Shown here: piece after piece, positions 26,036 to 34,935 of the stretch
Layout of the letters: every line of letters begins with the position of its first letter
How positions within the stretch are numbered: position 1 is the stretch's first letter
Translations under genes and position numbers: made by a program
Notes under the pieces: generated by a model
The model's input: the letters and a program-made list of their open reading frames with translations, nothing else
Told to the model about the DNA's origin: nothing
Databases searched by the model: none
Source: an uncultured Ruminococcus sp.
GTDB lineage: Bacteria; Bacillota; Clostridia; Oscillospirales; Ruminococcaceae
Assembly (NCBI GenBank): GCA_900545345.1
Contig: UQYQ01000002.1
Location: 95,117-159,116, forward strand
Length of the DNA: 64,000 nucleotides
Direction of reading: 5' to 3'

Positions 26036-26132
26036 TACCCCACCGAGAGGGAAGCCTACGCAGTTAGCGTAAGGCTTAAAAAGCAGGATTAAACAATGAG
26101 TTTTTGTGGGGTCTGTGTGAAACTCCTGCTTT
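26036..26132. repeat. Nested inverted repeats between rpsP and khpA
   Basis: On the minus strand, AAAGCAGGA pairs with TCCTGCTTT, GACCCCAC with GTGGGGT, and AGCCTTACGC with GCGTAGGCT, so the ~100-nt gap is almost wholly self-complementary. It may be a processing or attenuation site inside the operon, or a small repeat insertion. Confidence 0.6.
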
Positions 26133-26142
26133 AGAACTGGTA

Positions 26143-26385
26143 TTAAAGAATACCGTTTTTCTTTAATAAAGTCTTAACAGTTTCTGTTGGCTGTGCACCA
26201 TTCGCAATCCAAGATTTAGCTTTTTCACCGTCAACGCTAACTACTGATGGTTCCTTAGTAGGATCGTAGTATCCGATTTCTTCGATGAATCTTCCATCTC
26301 TAGGATATCTTGAATCAGCAACAACAATACGATAGAAAGGAGCTTTCTTAGCACCCATTCTTCTTAATCTGATTTTAACTGCCAT
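26143..26385 (-). CDS. rpsP: 30S ribosomal protein S16
   Basis: 80 residues beginning MAVKIRLRRMGAKKAPFYRIVVADSR, the conserved S16 N-terminus, with RDGRFIEEIGYYDP. I use the second of two nearby in-frame ATGs: it gives the family N-terminus and a workable distance to GGAGG. S16 is an early 30S assembly protein. The order ffh-rpsP-khpA is conserved in Firmicutes. Confidence 0.97.
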   Translation of the reverse strand: MAVKIRLRRMGAKKAPFYRIVVADSRYPRDGRFIEEIGYYDPTKEPSVVSVDGEKAKSWIANGAQPTETVKTLLKKNGIL

Positions 26386-26441
26386 TTTCATTTCACCTCC
26401 GGAATTAAATTATAATTTATGCTTTTGCATCAATTAACTTT

Positions 26442-27851
26442 TTAAAAAGGCATTCCGCCTCCGTGATATCCGCCGTCGTTTGACATTCCCGGAAAGCCGC
26501 CGCCCATTGAGCTTAGCATGCTTCTCATTTTTCTTTTGTTGGCTTTGCCTTTACCTTTGCCTGCCATGCCGAGCTGTTTCATCATTTTATTCATTTGTTC
26601 GTATTGTTTTAAAAGACGATTAACATCCTCAACTTTTGTACCGCTTCCCGAAGCGATTCGGCGTTTTCTGTTAGGATTTATAATACCGGGCTTTTCACGC
26701 TCTTTCGGAGTCATAGACTGGATAATTGCTTCAAGTCTGGTAAACTGTTTTTCGTCAATATCCATATCCTTTATCTGGCTTCCGATTCCGGGAATCATGC
26801 CCAGCAGCGATTTTATAGAACCCATTTTCTGGATTTGTTTAAGCTGGTCTAAAAGGTCGGTTAAATCAAATCCTTTTTCTTTAACTTTTTTTGCAAGTCT
26901 TTTTGCATCTTCTTCATTTACATTTTCAGATGCCTTTTCAATAAGAGTGAGCATGTCGCCCATGCCTAAAATTCTTGAAGCCATACGTTCAGGGTGGAAT
27001 ACTTCAAACTCGTCCAGCTTTTCACCCATACCGACGAATTTTATCGGTTTTCCTGTAACAGCCAGTACTGACAGGGCTGCACCGCCTCTTGTGTCCGAAT
27101 CGAGCTTTGTTAAAAGAACACTGTCTATACCAAGTGCTTCATCAAAGCTTTCAGCTACATTTACAGCATCTTGACCGGTCATTGCGTCAACAACAAGTAT
27201 AATCTCGTGAGGCTCGGCGATTTTCTTTATATCTTTAAGTTCTTTCATCAGTTCTTCATCTATGTGAAGTCTTCCTGCTGTGTCAAGCAGAACAAAATCA
27301 TTGCCGTGGTCGCTTGCATGTTTTAAAGCTTCTTTAACTATTTTTCTGGGGTCGGTCTGTCCCATTTCAAAAACAGGAACACCTGCTTTTTCACCGACGA
27401 TTTTTAATTGGTCAATAGCCGCAGGACGATAGATATCGCATGCAACAAGCAAAGGCCGCTTGCTTTGTTTTTCTTTAAAGTATTTAGCAAGCTTTGCAGA
27501 ATGAGTGGTTTTACCGCTTCCCTGAAGACCGCACATCATAACAATGCACGGCGGCTTGTTAGGGAAGTTGATTTTTGCATTAGAATCACCCATAAGAGCA
27601 ACAAGCTCGTCGTTGACAATTTTTATAACCTGCTGTGCGGGGGTAAGACTGTTTAAAACTTCTTCACCGACTGCACGCTCTGACACTTTAGATACAAAGT
27701 CTTTTACAACTTTGTAGTTTACATCAGCCTCGAGCAATGCCATTTTAACTTCACGCATTGCGGTTTTTACATCGGCTTCGTTGAGTTTGCCTTTATTTTT
27801 CAGACGCTTGAAAACGCCGTTTAATTTTTCCGAAAGACCTTCAAACGCCAT
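26442..27851 (-). CDS. ffh: Signal recognition particle protein Ffh
   Basis: 469 residues. An N-terminal four-helix domain is followed by a G domain with GLQGSGKTTHSAKLA (about 108), DIYRPAA, DTAGR and TKLDSDTRGG, then the Met-rich M domain with SGTKVEDVNRLLKQYEQM and a Gly/Met-rich tail. It binds 4.5S/scRNA and signal sequences and docks on FtsY for co-translational targeting. It lies 35 nt after ylxM. No SRP RNA gene was found in the window. Confidence 0.97.
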   Translation of the reverse strand: MAFEGLSEKLNGVFKRLKNKGKLNEADVKTAMREVKMALLEADVNYKVVKDFVSKVSERAVGEEVLNSLTPAQQVIKIVNDELVALMGDSNAKINFPNKPPCIVMMCGLQGSGKTTHSAKLAKYFKEKQSKRPLLVACDIYRPAAIDQLKIVGEKAGVPVFEMGQTDPRKIVKEALKHASDHGNDFVLLDTAGRLHIDEELMKELKDIKKIAEPHEIILVVDAMTGQDAVNVAESFDEALGIDSVLLTKLDSDTRGGAALSVLAVTGKPIKFVGMGEKLDEFEVFHPERMASRILGMGDMLTLIEKASENVNEEDAKRLAKKVKEKGFDLTDLLDQLKQIQKMGSIKSLLGMIPGIGSQIKDMDIDEKQFTRLEAIIQSMTPKEREKPGIINPNRKRRIASGSGTKVEDVNRLLKQYEQMNKMMKQLGMAGKGKGKANKRKMRSMLSSMGGGFPGMSNDGGYHGGGMPF

Positions 27852-27886
27852 GATAATCCTCCATACTGTACCAGTGTTGTTAGGTG

Positions 27887-28324
27887 TTATTTATAAGTTT
27901 GGTTTTTTATTATTTTAAATCCGCTTTCCTTAGGTGCGTCAGCATTCTCTTCAATTTCAAAAAGATTGCTGTTTTGGTCTATATAACCTATAATAGCTTC
28001 GCTTCTCGCCACTATGCCTCTGGTGAAGCTTATGGTTTTACATTCCTCTATAATGAGCTTTGTCTGTTCTTTCAAATTTTTAATAAACTCATCATATTTT
28101 CTGATTTTTTTTAAGTATCCGAGTTTTTCTTCCAAGTCGATGAGTGTTTCTTCACCACGCTTGATGCTGTCACGAACACCTTGTCTTGTAATGCCGAGAT
28201 TTTCAGCAATTTCAGCGAGAGATAAGTCATCGAAATAATAAAGCTCAAGAGCATCTATTTGTTTATCTGTAAGCATATATCCGTAAATGTCAATCAGAAT
28301 GGTTATATCAAGATTTTTTGCCAC
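27887..28324 (-). CDS. ylxM: YlxM/p13-like SRP regulator (UPF0122)
   Basis: 145 residues. The N-terminal half is a sigma-70 region-4-like HTH: YMLTDKQIDALELYYFDDLSLAEIAENLGITRQGVRDSIKRGEE gives the YlxM signature. The C-terminal half is helical. It sits immediately before ffh, its normal place, where YlxM/SecA-SRP accessory roles have been reported. The start ATG is preceded by AAAGGAGTGAG. Confidence 0.93.
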   Translation of the reverse strand: MAKNLDITILIDIYGYMLTDKQIDALELYYFDDLSLAEIAENLGITRQGVRDSIKRGEETLIDLEEKLGYLKKIRKYDEFIKNLKEQTKLIIEECKTISFTRGIVARSEAIIGYIDQNSNLFEIEENADAPKESGFKIIKNQTYK

Positions 28325-28497
28325 TTAAATCTCACTCCTTTTTTACTTAAAATTCAGTTGCGATGTAAAGCACATAGCCTTTACAAATATGTATTATAAC
28401 GCAAGTTTCATTACTTGTCAAGAGGTATTCTGAAATTTTTGCAATGAAAAAATTTATTAAAAAACAAATTCAACTTCTTTTATTATTGTATACACAT

Positions 28498-28533
28498 AAA
28501 AAGCTGCAAAGAATTAATCTCGGCAGCTTTTTA
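28498..28533 (-). terminator. mgtE terminator
   Basis: AAAAAGCTGC / GCAGCTTTTT stem with TTTTTATGTG tail on the minus strand, just beyond the mgtE stop. Confidence 0.82.
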
Positions 28534-28548
28534 TATAAGACTGAGGTT

Positions 28549-29916
28549 TCAGCCTAAAACATCAAATATTTTTATAGCAATGTTGCAGTACAGAAATACC
28601 GAACAAGCGTCAACAATAGTTGAAATAAGAGGGGCAGCCATAATGGCAGGGTCAAAGTGAAGTTTTTTTGCAATCATAGGAAGTACGCATCCTACAGTTT
28701 TTGCAAGTATAACAGTGGCTATTATCGAAAGTCCTATTACAAATCCGAGTAAAGCAGAATTAATATCAGCATCGTTTCTGTATACAAACCATATTCTGAG
28801 TCCGTTTACTGCTGCCAGTACAAAGCTTACTAAAAGTGCAATTCTGAATTCTTTGAACATTACTTTGAAAAAGTCCTTAAATTCTATTTCATCAAGAGCA
28901 AGGCTTCTGATGACAATTGTTGATGATTGCGAACCGCAGTTTCCTCCTGTTCCGGTAAGCATAGGAACAAATGAAAACAGTATAGGTATAGAAACGAGAA
29001 GATTTTCATAATGATTTATTACTGCTCCTGAAAGTGTTGCGGAAAGCATAAGGAATAAAAGCCAAGGTATTCGGCTTTTTGCATGAGAGAAAACAGAAGT
29101 GTTAAAATACGATTCGTCTGTAGGTGTCATACCTGCCATTTTCTGAATATCCTCTGTTGTTTCTTCGTGAATAACGTCAATGATGTCGTCAACGGTAATA
29201 ATACCGACAATTCGGTTTTCATTATCAACAACCGGAATAGCCATAAGGTCATAGTTTCGTATTGTATTGGCAACCTCTTCTTGGTCATCATGGGTATTAA
29301 CATAGATTACATTTGTATCCATGATATCTTCGATTTTTGTTTCCTCATCAGCCGTGATAAGGTCTAAAAGCTCAATAGTTCCTATAAGCTTTCTGTATTC
29401 TGTTACATAACAGGTATATATGGTTTCTTTGACAACTCCGACCTGTCTGATTTTTTGCATTGCTTCGGATACCGTCATGTCTTTGGCAAAGAAAACATAT
29501 TCGATAGTCATAAGACTGCCTGCACTGTCGTCGGGATAATTTAAGACTTCGTTTATTCTTTTTCTGGTCTGAGAATCTGTATTTTTTAAAATTCTTGAAA
29601 CGACATTTGCAGGCATTTCTTCAATCAGGTCAACGGTATCGTCTAAGAATAATTCGTCTAAAACCTTTCGAAGCTCGTTTTCGGAAAATGAATTTATGAG
29701 CTTTTCCTGAATTTCACTTGTAAGGTATGAGAATATTTCCGATGCTTCGTCTTTAGGAAGAATTCTGAATACAAGAGTTAAATCCATATCGTTTATTTCT
29801 TCCATTAAAGAAGCCACATCATAAGGATTTTGGTCTTTTAAAAAAGCCTTAAGCTTTGTGTATTGCCTGCCTTCTATTAATTCAATGGCAGTTTGCTGAA
29901 TTGTTTTTTCATCCAT
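28549..29916 (-). CDS. mgtE: Magnesium transporter MgtE
   Basis: 455 residues. The N-terminal helical Mg2+-sensing domain (about 1-130) is followed by a tandem CBS pair (about 130-255; VFFAKDMTVSEAMQKIR, AIPVVDNENRIVGIITVDDIIDV) and five membrane helices carrying PMLTGTGGNCGSQSSTIVIRSLA, the conserved pore signature. It is a Mg2+ channel gated by cytosolic Mg2+. It lies downstream of an M-box riboswitch and a short ORF, so both protein and RNA sense the same ion. Confidence 0.97.
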   Translation of the reverse strand: MDEKTIQQTAIELIEGRQYTKLKAFLKDQNPYDVASLMEEINDMDLTLVFRILPKDEASEIFSYLTSEIQEKLINSFSENELRKVLDELFLDDTVDLIEEMPANVVSRILKNTDSQTRKRINEVLNYPDDSAGSLMTIEYVFFAKDMTVSEAMQKIRQVGVVKETIYTCYVTEYRKLIGTIELLDLITADEETKIEDIMDTNVIYVNTHDDQEEVANTIRNYDLMAIPVVDNENRIVGIITVDDIIDVIHEETTEDIQKMAGMTPTDESYFNTSVFSHAKSRIPWLLFLMLSATLSGAVINHYENLLVSIPILFSFVPMLTGTGGNCGSQSSTIVIRSLALDEIEFKDFFKVMFKEFRIALLVSFVLAAVNGLRIWFVYRNDADINSALLGFVIGLSIIATVILAKTVGCVLPMIAKKLHFDPAIMAAPLISTIVDACSVFLYCNIAIKIFDVLG

Positions 29917-29974
29917 GGGCTTATCCTCCTTAAAATATTTTTAATGCGGATAGCCGGAAAGTTACACTTTAAAT

Positions 29975-30061
29975 TTATGAATTACGGACAGAAAAAGTCC
30001 GCACAATATACAAAAGTGTCCCTCGCGGCTTTGAAGGCTTGTTTGTACTTCCGCTGTCCAT
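29975..30061 (-). CDS. 28-codon small ORF between the M-box riboswitch and mgtE
   Basis: It reads MDSGSTNKPSKPRGT...RTFSVRNS and is basic, with a strong ribosome site AAAAGGAGTTGAAATT before the ATG. Its stop lies 58 nt before mgtE. No homologue is known to me. It could be a regulatory leader peptide analogous in position to mgtL, or a small protein made with MgtE. The ribosome site is as good as that of neighbouring genes, so translation is likely. Confidence 0.6.
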   Translation of the reverse strand: MDSGSTNKPSKPRGTLLYIVRTFSVRNS

Positions 30062-30184
30062 AATTTCAACTCCTTTTACAGATTAATTAAAACAGATATA
30101 AAAATAATCCTCGTCATAGGTCTGAGTGAACAGATAAACCAATTCAGAAGATTAAAAATAATATATTTTTATTATCAGTTTTTG

Positions 30185-30352
30185 TTTTACCGTTCAAGCT
30201 TCAGCTTCGCAGGGCATAAAAGATATGGTTGCGTTGGAACAGCATTAGGTTATGCCTTGATTCGACATCGCCTGTTGACCAGCTGACAGTGTCTCCACCA
30301 TTTCGCGGCAGCGTCCCGTATCCCTGTGGTAGCCTCACCTACCGAAATATTA
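30185..30352 (-). promoter_or_regulatory. M-box (ykoK) magnesium riboswitch
   Basis: The minus strand reads TCGGTAGGTGAGGCTACCAC, then GGGATACGGGACGCTGCCGC, then GGTCAACAGG, which match the conserved M-box core (GUUAGGUGAGGCU, GGAUACnnGCUGCC, GGGUCAACAGG). M-boxes turn off Mg2+ transporter genes at high Mg2+. The next gene is mgtE, as expected. Confidence 0.93.
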
Positions 30353-30366
30353 TTTATATTAATATC

Positions 30367-30395
30367 ATTATATGTCAAACCGAGTAGTTTGTCAA
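30367..30395 (-). promoter_or_regulatory. Promoter of the M-box/mgtE transcript
   Basis: TTGACA (30395-30390), 17 nt, TATAAT (30372-30367) on the minus strand, about 10 nt before the aptamer. Confidence 0.88.
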
Positions 30396-30818
30396 TGCTT
30401 TTTGATTGTTAAATAATGACCTGTATTCATTGCTTTATCTTGTGGAAACTTATGGTTTGACCGGTTTCTTATTTCTGAAATCATAAGGAAATAATGCTCG
30501 GTACTTTCTAAACAATGCGGGACGACACACAATATGGAATCTTTTAATCACCTGACATTGTATTTGTGCCGATACGCACTTCGAAAATTCATTTTTGTGT
30601 AAGTTTAAATAGTTAATTATTTAACAATCAAACTGTTTATTTACAATTTTGATAAATAAGTTAATTATAGTGAACAAAATACAAGCAGGGTATTTTGTGC
30701 AATTATAACGAAAAATAATTAATTTTTTTCATAAAATTAATTATATATTGCAAGTTTGAGTGAAAAATGGTATACTTACTTTAAAGAATATTTCATAATT
30801 GGTATGAAAGGGGAGTGA
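30396..30818. other. Divergent intergenic region, mgtE leader / GGDEF gene
   Basis: No ORF or known RNA is seen over about 420 bp. A perfect 9-bp inverted repeat ACAAAATAC/GTATTTTGT (30674-30698) could be an operator. A rightward promoter TTGCAA (30748-30753), 17 nt, TATACT (30771-30776) serves the GGDEF gene. I looked for a c-di-GMP aptamer and did not find one. Confidence 0.55.
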
Positions 30819-30824
30819 ATGTTT

Positions 30825-32747
30825 ATGCAAAAATCAAATAAACCTGTAGTCGCTGTTTGTTTATCGAAGGTTCATGAAGATATGCATAAAGATTTGCTTT
30901 CTTCGCTATGTAAAAACGCAGAGGAAAAAGGATTTATTCTTCATATCTTTAATGTGTTTACTGATTTATATAATAAGGACAACAATGATTTAGGTGAGCA
31001 CAGTGTTTTTGATTTGATTGATTATAACAGTTTGTCTGCACTTGTTATACTATCTGAGACAATAAAGGATGACATTATACTTAACGGCATAATAAAAAAT
31101 GCTTTTGACGCCGATATTCCTGTTATATCTGTTGATAAAGAGATTGACGGCTGCTATAACATATTATTTGACTATTATTGTATTGAGAAAATTATCAGAC
31201 ATGTTCTGGATGTTCACAAATGTACTAAGATTGCTTTTATGGCAGGTATGCGTAATAATGCATTTTCCGACGACAGGATTAATACGTTTAAAAATGTTTT
31301 GAAAGAACATGGCCTTTCCGCTCGTGAGGATTGGATTTTATACGGCGATTTCTGGGAATATCCGGCGAAGCTTGCATGTGAAGAAATGCTCAGAAATACT
31401 GATGAAATTCCCGAAGCGATTATATGTGCAAATGATTCTATGGCTATAGCTGTATGCTCTACCTTGGCTGATCATGGATTAAAGGTTCCTGAAGATGTTA
31501 TTGTCACAGGATTTGACGGCATAGAGCTTGGAAAGTTCTATACACCGAGGATAACTACAGCATATGATGATAAAATAAAAACGGGGGAAGTTATTTCAGA
31601 CATCATAAAGGATATAATTGACGGGAATCCTCCTGAAAATAAAAAATATAAAATTGAATATGAGGCACTTTATTCACAGTCATGCGGATGTGAAAAGGTT
31701 CATATCAGTAATTATAATGACCATGTAGAATATTTGTATAAAGAATTATCTGAACTCAAGTATAACCAGACATATATAAATCAAATGTTGGTAAATCTGA
31801 CAGACGGAATTACCATTGACGAAATACCATATGCAGTTAAACCTTATTTAACTGTGCGTGAATGTGAAAGTATTTCAATATGCCTGAATGCGAAGCTTTT
31901 TGAAAATTCTGATTCGGTTTCGGTTTCAAGTGAAGCACTGTTGAATAACAATATAATGATTCTTGCATGTCAGTTGGTTAAAGATGAGTATAGAGTACCG
32001 TTTACAGAATATGATATAAACGAGCTTCTTCCGAACCTTGATGAAATACATAAAATCAGCAATCAGCTTTTATTTGTACCTCTTCACTGTCAGCAAAAAG
32101 TGTTCGGTTATTTGGTTGCAGGTTATGATGTTGACTCAATTAATTTCCAGAGAATATATGAGCTGACGATAAATTTTGAACAGGCTTTGGATACTATAGT
32201 GAATCAATCCAGGCTGATAGCGATGAATAAGAGATTAAATGATTTGTATTGCCGTGACCCTTTGACAGGTGTTTTCAACAGAAGAGGATTTTATCAGGAA
32301 TATATGAAATTAATCAAGTCTGATAATTGTGAAGATAACTGGCTGTATGTATTTTCAATAGATATTAACAGACTGAAATATATAAATGATAATTACGGTC
32401 ATAAAGAGGGCGATTATGCAATTAAAACTATTGCCCGAATTGCCGAAACCTGTGCAGGCAGCAGCGGTATATGTGCAAGATTCGGCGGAGATGAATTTGT
32501 TGTTGCTATGATTGATGCCAAAGACGGTGAAAAGTCAAGTGACTTTCCTGACCATTTCAGCAAAATGATGAAGGATTTCAATAACAGGCACTACAAAGAA
32601 TACGATGTTTCGGCGAGTGTAGGAATATGCTCGGCAATAGTTGATGAATATATAGATGTAGACGCTTTAATGCTGAAGGCGGATAAAGAAATGTACATTA
32701 ATAAATCAAAGTTCAAAAGTAATTTCAGAGAATCAAACAGGAATTAA
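30825..32747 (+). CDS. Diguanylate cyclase with periplasmic-binding-type sensor domain
   Basis: About 640 residues. An ATG at 30819 is also in frame, but 30825 is better spaced from GGGGAG. The N-terminal 285 residues are a LacI-type ligand-binding fold (KPVVAVCLSK, VSVDKEID, CANDSMAIAVC, VTGFDGIELG) without a DNA-binding HTH. A middle GAF-like region (about 300-470) precedes a GGDEF domain with DPLTGVFNRRGF, FSIDINRLKYIND and an intact ARFGGDEF. No RxxD inhibitory site precedes it. It should make c-di-GMP in response to a small, perhaps sugar-like ligand, in the cytosol since no signal or TM is seen. Confidence 0.88.
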   Translation: MQKSNKPVVAVCLSKVHEDMHKDLLSSLCKNAEEKGFILHIFNVFTDLYNKDNNDLGEHSVFDLIDYNSLSALVILSETIKDDIILNGIIKNAFDADIPVISVDKEIDGCYNILFDYYCIEKIIRHVLDVHKCTKIAFMAGMRNNAFSDDRINTFKNVLKEHGLSAREDWILYGDFWEYPAKLACEEMLRNTDEIPEAIICANDSMAIAVCSTLADHGLKVPEDVIVTGFDGIELGKFYTPRITTAYDDKIKTGEVISDIIKDIIDGNPPENKKYKIEYEALYSQSCGCEKVHISNYNDHVEYLYKELSELKYNQTYINQMLVNLTDGITIDEIPYAVKPYLTVRECESISICLNAKLFENSDSVSVSSEALLNNNIMILACQLVKDEYRVPFTEYDINELLPNLDEIHKISNQLLFVPLHCQQKVFGYLVAGYDVDSINFQRIYELTINFEQALDTIVNQSRLIAMNKRLNDLYCRDPLTGVFNRRGFYQEYMKLIKSDNCEDNWLYVFSIDINRLKYINDNYGHKEGDYAIKTIARIAETCAGSSGICARFGGDEFVVAMIDAKDGEKSSDFPDHFSKMMKDFNNRHYKEYDVSASVGICSAIVDEYIDVDALMLKADKEMYINKSKFKSNFRESNRN

Positions 32748-32801
32748 ATCAGTTTATAAAATTTGTTTTGCCTTGAATTGATGCTTTCAGGGAAGTATGA
32801 T

Positions 32802-32837
32802 AAAAAAACAGCAGGAATTATTCTTTGCTGTTTTTTT
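32802..32837 (+). terminator. Terminator after the diguanylate cyclase gene
   Basis: AAAAAAACAGCA / TGCTGTTTTTTT stem with a T-run. Confidence 0.9.
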
Positions 32838-32939
32838 GTTTTACAGTATTTATTTTATAATAAATTCAAATAATAGATAAGAGTATGATATTTATAAAAA
32901 TATACTTGCTTTATCAGCCGAGTAAAAAAGCCTGATTTG

Positions 32940-32968
32940 TTGACTTTTGATATATATTGTTGTATAAT
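32940..32968 (+). promoter_or_regulatory. Promoter of the wall-polymer cluster
   Basis: TTGACT (32940-32945), 17 nt, TATAAT (32963-32968), about 70-100 nt before the first transferase gene. The rest of the 32838-33067 gap holds no gene that I can support. Confidence 0.82.
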
Positions 32969-33067
32969 AATATCATGTGTATGTTAGAAAATTAAACCAA
33001 ATATTTGGGATAAAATATGTGAAAAGCAGGTGATGATATTAATTTCTTTTTTAAACAATGTTTAAAG

Positions 33068-34180
33068 ATGGTGGTTCAAAATATCATATTGCCGCTTGTT
33101 TATTTTTTTTATAGAATAAAACCGGTGAACATTGGTCTGGTTGTGTTCGCAGATGCTCATCATGATATCTGTCCGATAAGTATGAAAGAAGTTTTAAAGA
33201 GATTTATCGGTGATAATGATTTTCAGGTTGTTGAATTCTATCATGATTTCGGAAAATGCAGCAGTTTTAGAAGCCTCAGCTATTCTGTTAAGTTTATGAG
33301 GATATATGCAAAGGCCGAGTTTGTATTTATTTGTGATAATTTTTTGCCTGTATCAGCATGTAAAAAAAGAAAGGGTACACAAGTTATTCAGCTTTGGCAC
33401 GGCTGCGGAGCGTTCAAAAAGTTCGGATATGATACAGCAGGGGATATTCCTAAATATTATAAAGGCAATGTCTATAAAAATTATGACATTGTAACAGTTT
33501 CTTCGAGTGAATGTATAAAGCCTTTTTCGAGTGCAATGAAGCTTGATGAAAGTATTTTTAAGCCGATAGGAATAAGCCGTACAGATATATTTTTTGATAA
33601 TGACTTTATAAATAAATCAAAAGAAATGTTTTATAAAGAAAATCCCAATGCAAAAGGTAAAAAAGTAGTTTTGTGGGCACCTACATTCAGAGGCAATCCT
33701 TCTAATCCTTATTTAGTGGGTGATGAGGCTGTTATAAAATTAGCTTCGGAACTGTTTAACAGTGATGATTGGTATTTGGTCACAAAATCTCATCCGCATA
33801 TGAAAAAACCTGTTGCTCAGCAAACAGAGTCTGATTTACCTACGGAAATGATTTTTGCCTGTGCGGATTTGCTTATCACCGATTACTCATCTGTAATATA
33901 TGAATACGCATTGTTTAAAAAACCGATATTAATATTTGCACCGGATTTGGAAAACTATAAGGTTCAAAGGGGATTTTATCTCAATATAGAAGCTTTGCCT
34001 GCTAAGATAGTCGAAAATCCGAAAGACCTGAATCTGAAATCCGTTGAAGATGCGGTTTCAAATTTCAGTGAAAAGGAAACAAATTTGTTTTTAGAAAAAT
34101 ATATGACCGCGTGTGACGGACACGCAACTGACAGGATTATAAATCTGGTCAAAGGAATAAAAAATAAAAAAACGCATTAG
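33068..34180 (+). CDS. CDP-polyol polyol-phosphotransferase (TagB/TagF-like)
   Basis: 370 residues from ATG 33068. It has the catalytic-type motifs IQLWHGCGAFKKFGYDTAG, WAPTFRG, KSHPHM and LLITDYSSVIYEYALFKKP of CDP-glycerol/ribitol transferases, which add polyol-phosphate units to lipid-linked teichoic acid at the inner membrane face. The start is uncertain: the ATG has no ribosome site, and in-frame translation continues upstream as INFFFKQCLK, matching the N-terminus of the next paralogue; an ATT at 33038 has AGGTG five nucleotides before it. First gene of the cluster, 40 nt before tarI. Confidence 0.87.
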   Translation: MVVQNIILPLVYFFYRIKPVNIGLVVFADAHHDICPISMKEVLKRFIGDNDFQVVEFYHDFGKCSSFRSLSYSVKFMRIYAKAEFVFICDNFLPVSACKKRKGTQVIQLWHGCGAFKKFGYDTAGDIPKYYKGNVYKNYDIVTVSSSECIKPFSSAMKLDESIFKPIGISRTDIFFDNDFINKSKEMFYKENPNAKGKKVVLWAPTFRGNPSNPYLVGDEAVIKLASELFNSDDWYLVTKSHPHMKKPVAQQTESDLPTEMIFACADLLITDYSSVIYEYALFKKPILIFAPDLENYKVQRGFYLNIEALPAKIVENPKDLNLKSVEDAVSNFSEKETNLFLEKYMTACDGHATDRIINLVKGIKNKKTH

Positions 34181-34220
34181 GACACAGCAAAATATGTTTT
34201 GCCAGAACGGAGGATAAAAA

Positions 34221-34934
34221 ATGAAAAATGTATACGGAGTTGTTCTTGCCGGCGGAAAAGGTACCCGAATGGGTAATGTGGAAAAGCCGAAACAGTTTAT
34301 GGAGGTCGGAGGAAAGCCGATTATCATTCATACAATCGAGAAATTTGTTGTTTGTCAGGAATTTGACAAAGTTTTGGTGCTTTCACCTAAGCAATGGATT
34401 AATCATACTCAGGATTTAATTAAAAAATATATTCCGTGCAGTGATAATGTTATAGTTTTAGAGGGCGGAACAACCCGTAATGAAACTATTATGAACGCTG
34501 TTAAATATATTGATGAGCAGGGATGTCTTGACGAAGAGACAATTATCGTTACACACGATTCGGTAAGACCTTTTGTAACTCACAGAATTTTAGAGGAAAA
34601 TGTAAAATATGCAAAAAAATACGGTGCCTGCGATACGGTTATTCCTGCAACAGACACCATTGTTGAAAGCACAAACAATGAGTTTATCACCGATATTCCC
34701 GACCGTTCGAAAATGTATCAGGGACAGACACCTCAGACATTCAAAGCGCTTATGCTGCGAGAACTTTATAACTCATTGACCGAGGATGAAAAGACTGTGC
34801 TTACAGATGCCTGCAAAATTTTAGTTTTAAAGGGTGAAAAAATTCACTTGGTTGACGGTGAAGTATTTAACATAAAAATAACTTATCCTTATGATCTTCG
34901 TGTGGCTGAATCTTTGTTAGGAGGCGAGAAGTAA
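34221..34934 (+). CDS. tarI: D-ribitol-5-phosphate cytidylyltransferase (IspD-like)
   Basis: 237 residues of the IspD/TarI family: VVLAGGKGTRMGN (CTP-binding loop, residue 8), THDSVRPFVTHRIL, VIPATDTIVES and YQGQTPQTFK. Sequence alone cannot fully separate IspD from TarI, but the next gene, one base away, is a TarJ-type dehydrogenase and the neighbours are polyol-phosphate transferases. Making CDP-ribitol from ribitol-5-P is therefore the best reading. It implies a poly(ribitol-phosphate)-type polymer. The ribosome site is CGGAGG. Confidence 0.88.
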   Translation: MKNVYGVVLAGGKGTRMGNVEKPKQFMEVGGKPIIIHTIEKFVVCQEFDKVLVLSPKQWINHTQDLIKKYIPCSDNVIVLEGGTTRNETIMNAVKYIDEQGCLDEETIIVTHDSVRPFVTHRILEENVKYAKKYGACDTVIPATDTIVESTNNEFITDIPDRSKMYQGQTPQTFKALMLRELYNSLTEDEKTVLTDACKILVLKGEKIHLVDGEVFNIKITYPYDLRVAESLLGGEK

Positions 34935-34935
34935 T

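Noticed and set aside
26518..27174. 218-codon plus-strand ORF opposite ffh
   Set aside because: Low-complexity Ser/Leu/Ile-rich translation of the antisense of ffh, with no ribosome site.
30396..30818. c-di-GMP riboswitch before the GGDEF gene
   Set aside because: The conserved CACGCACAGGGC / GGUAGCGGGGUUACC-type blocks are not present; only a promoter and an inverted repeat are seen.
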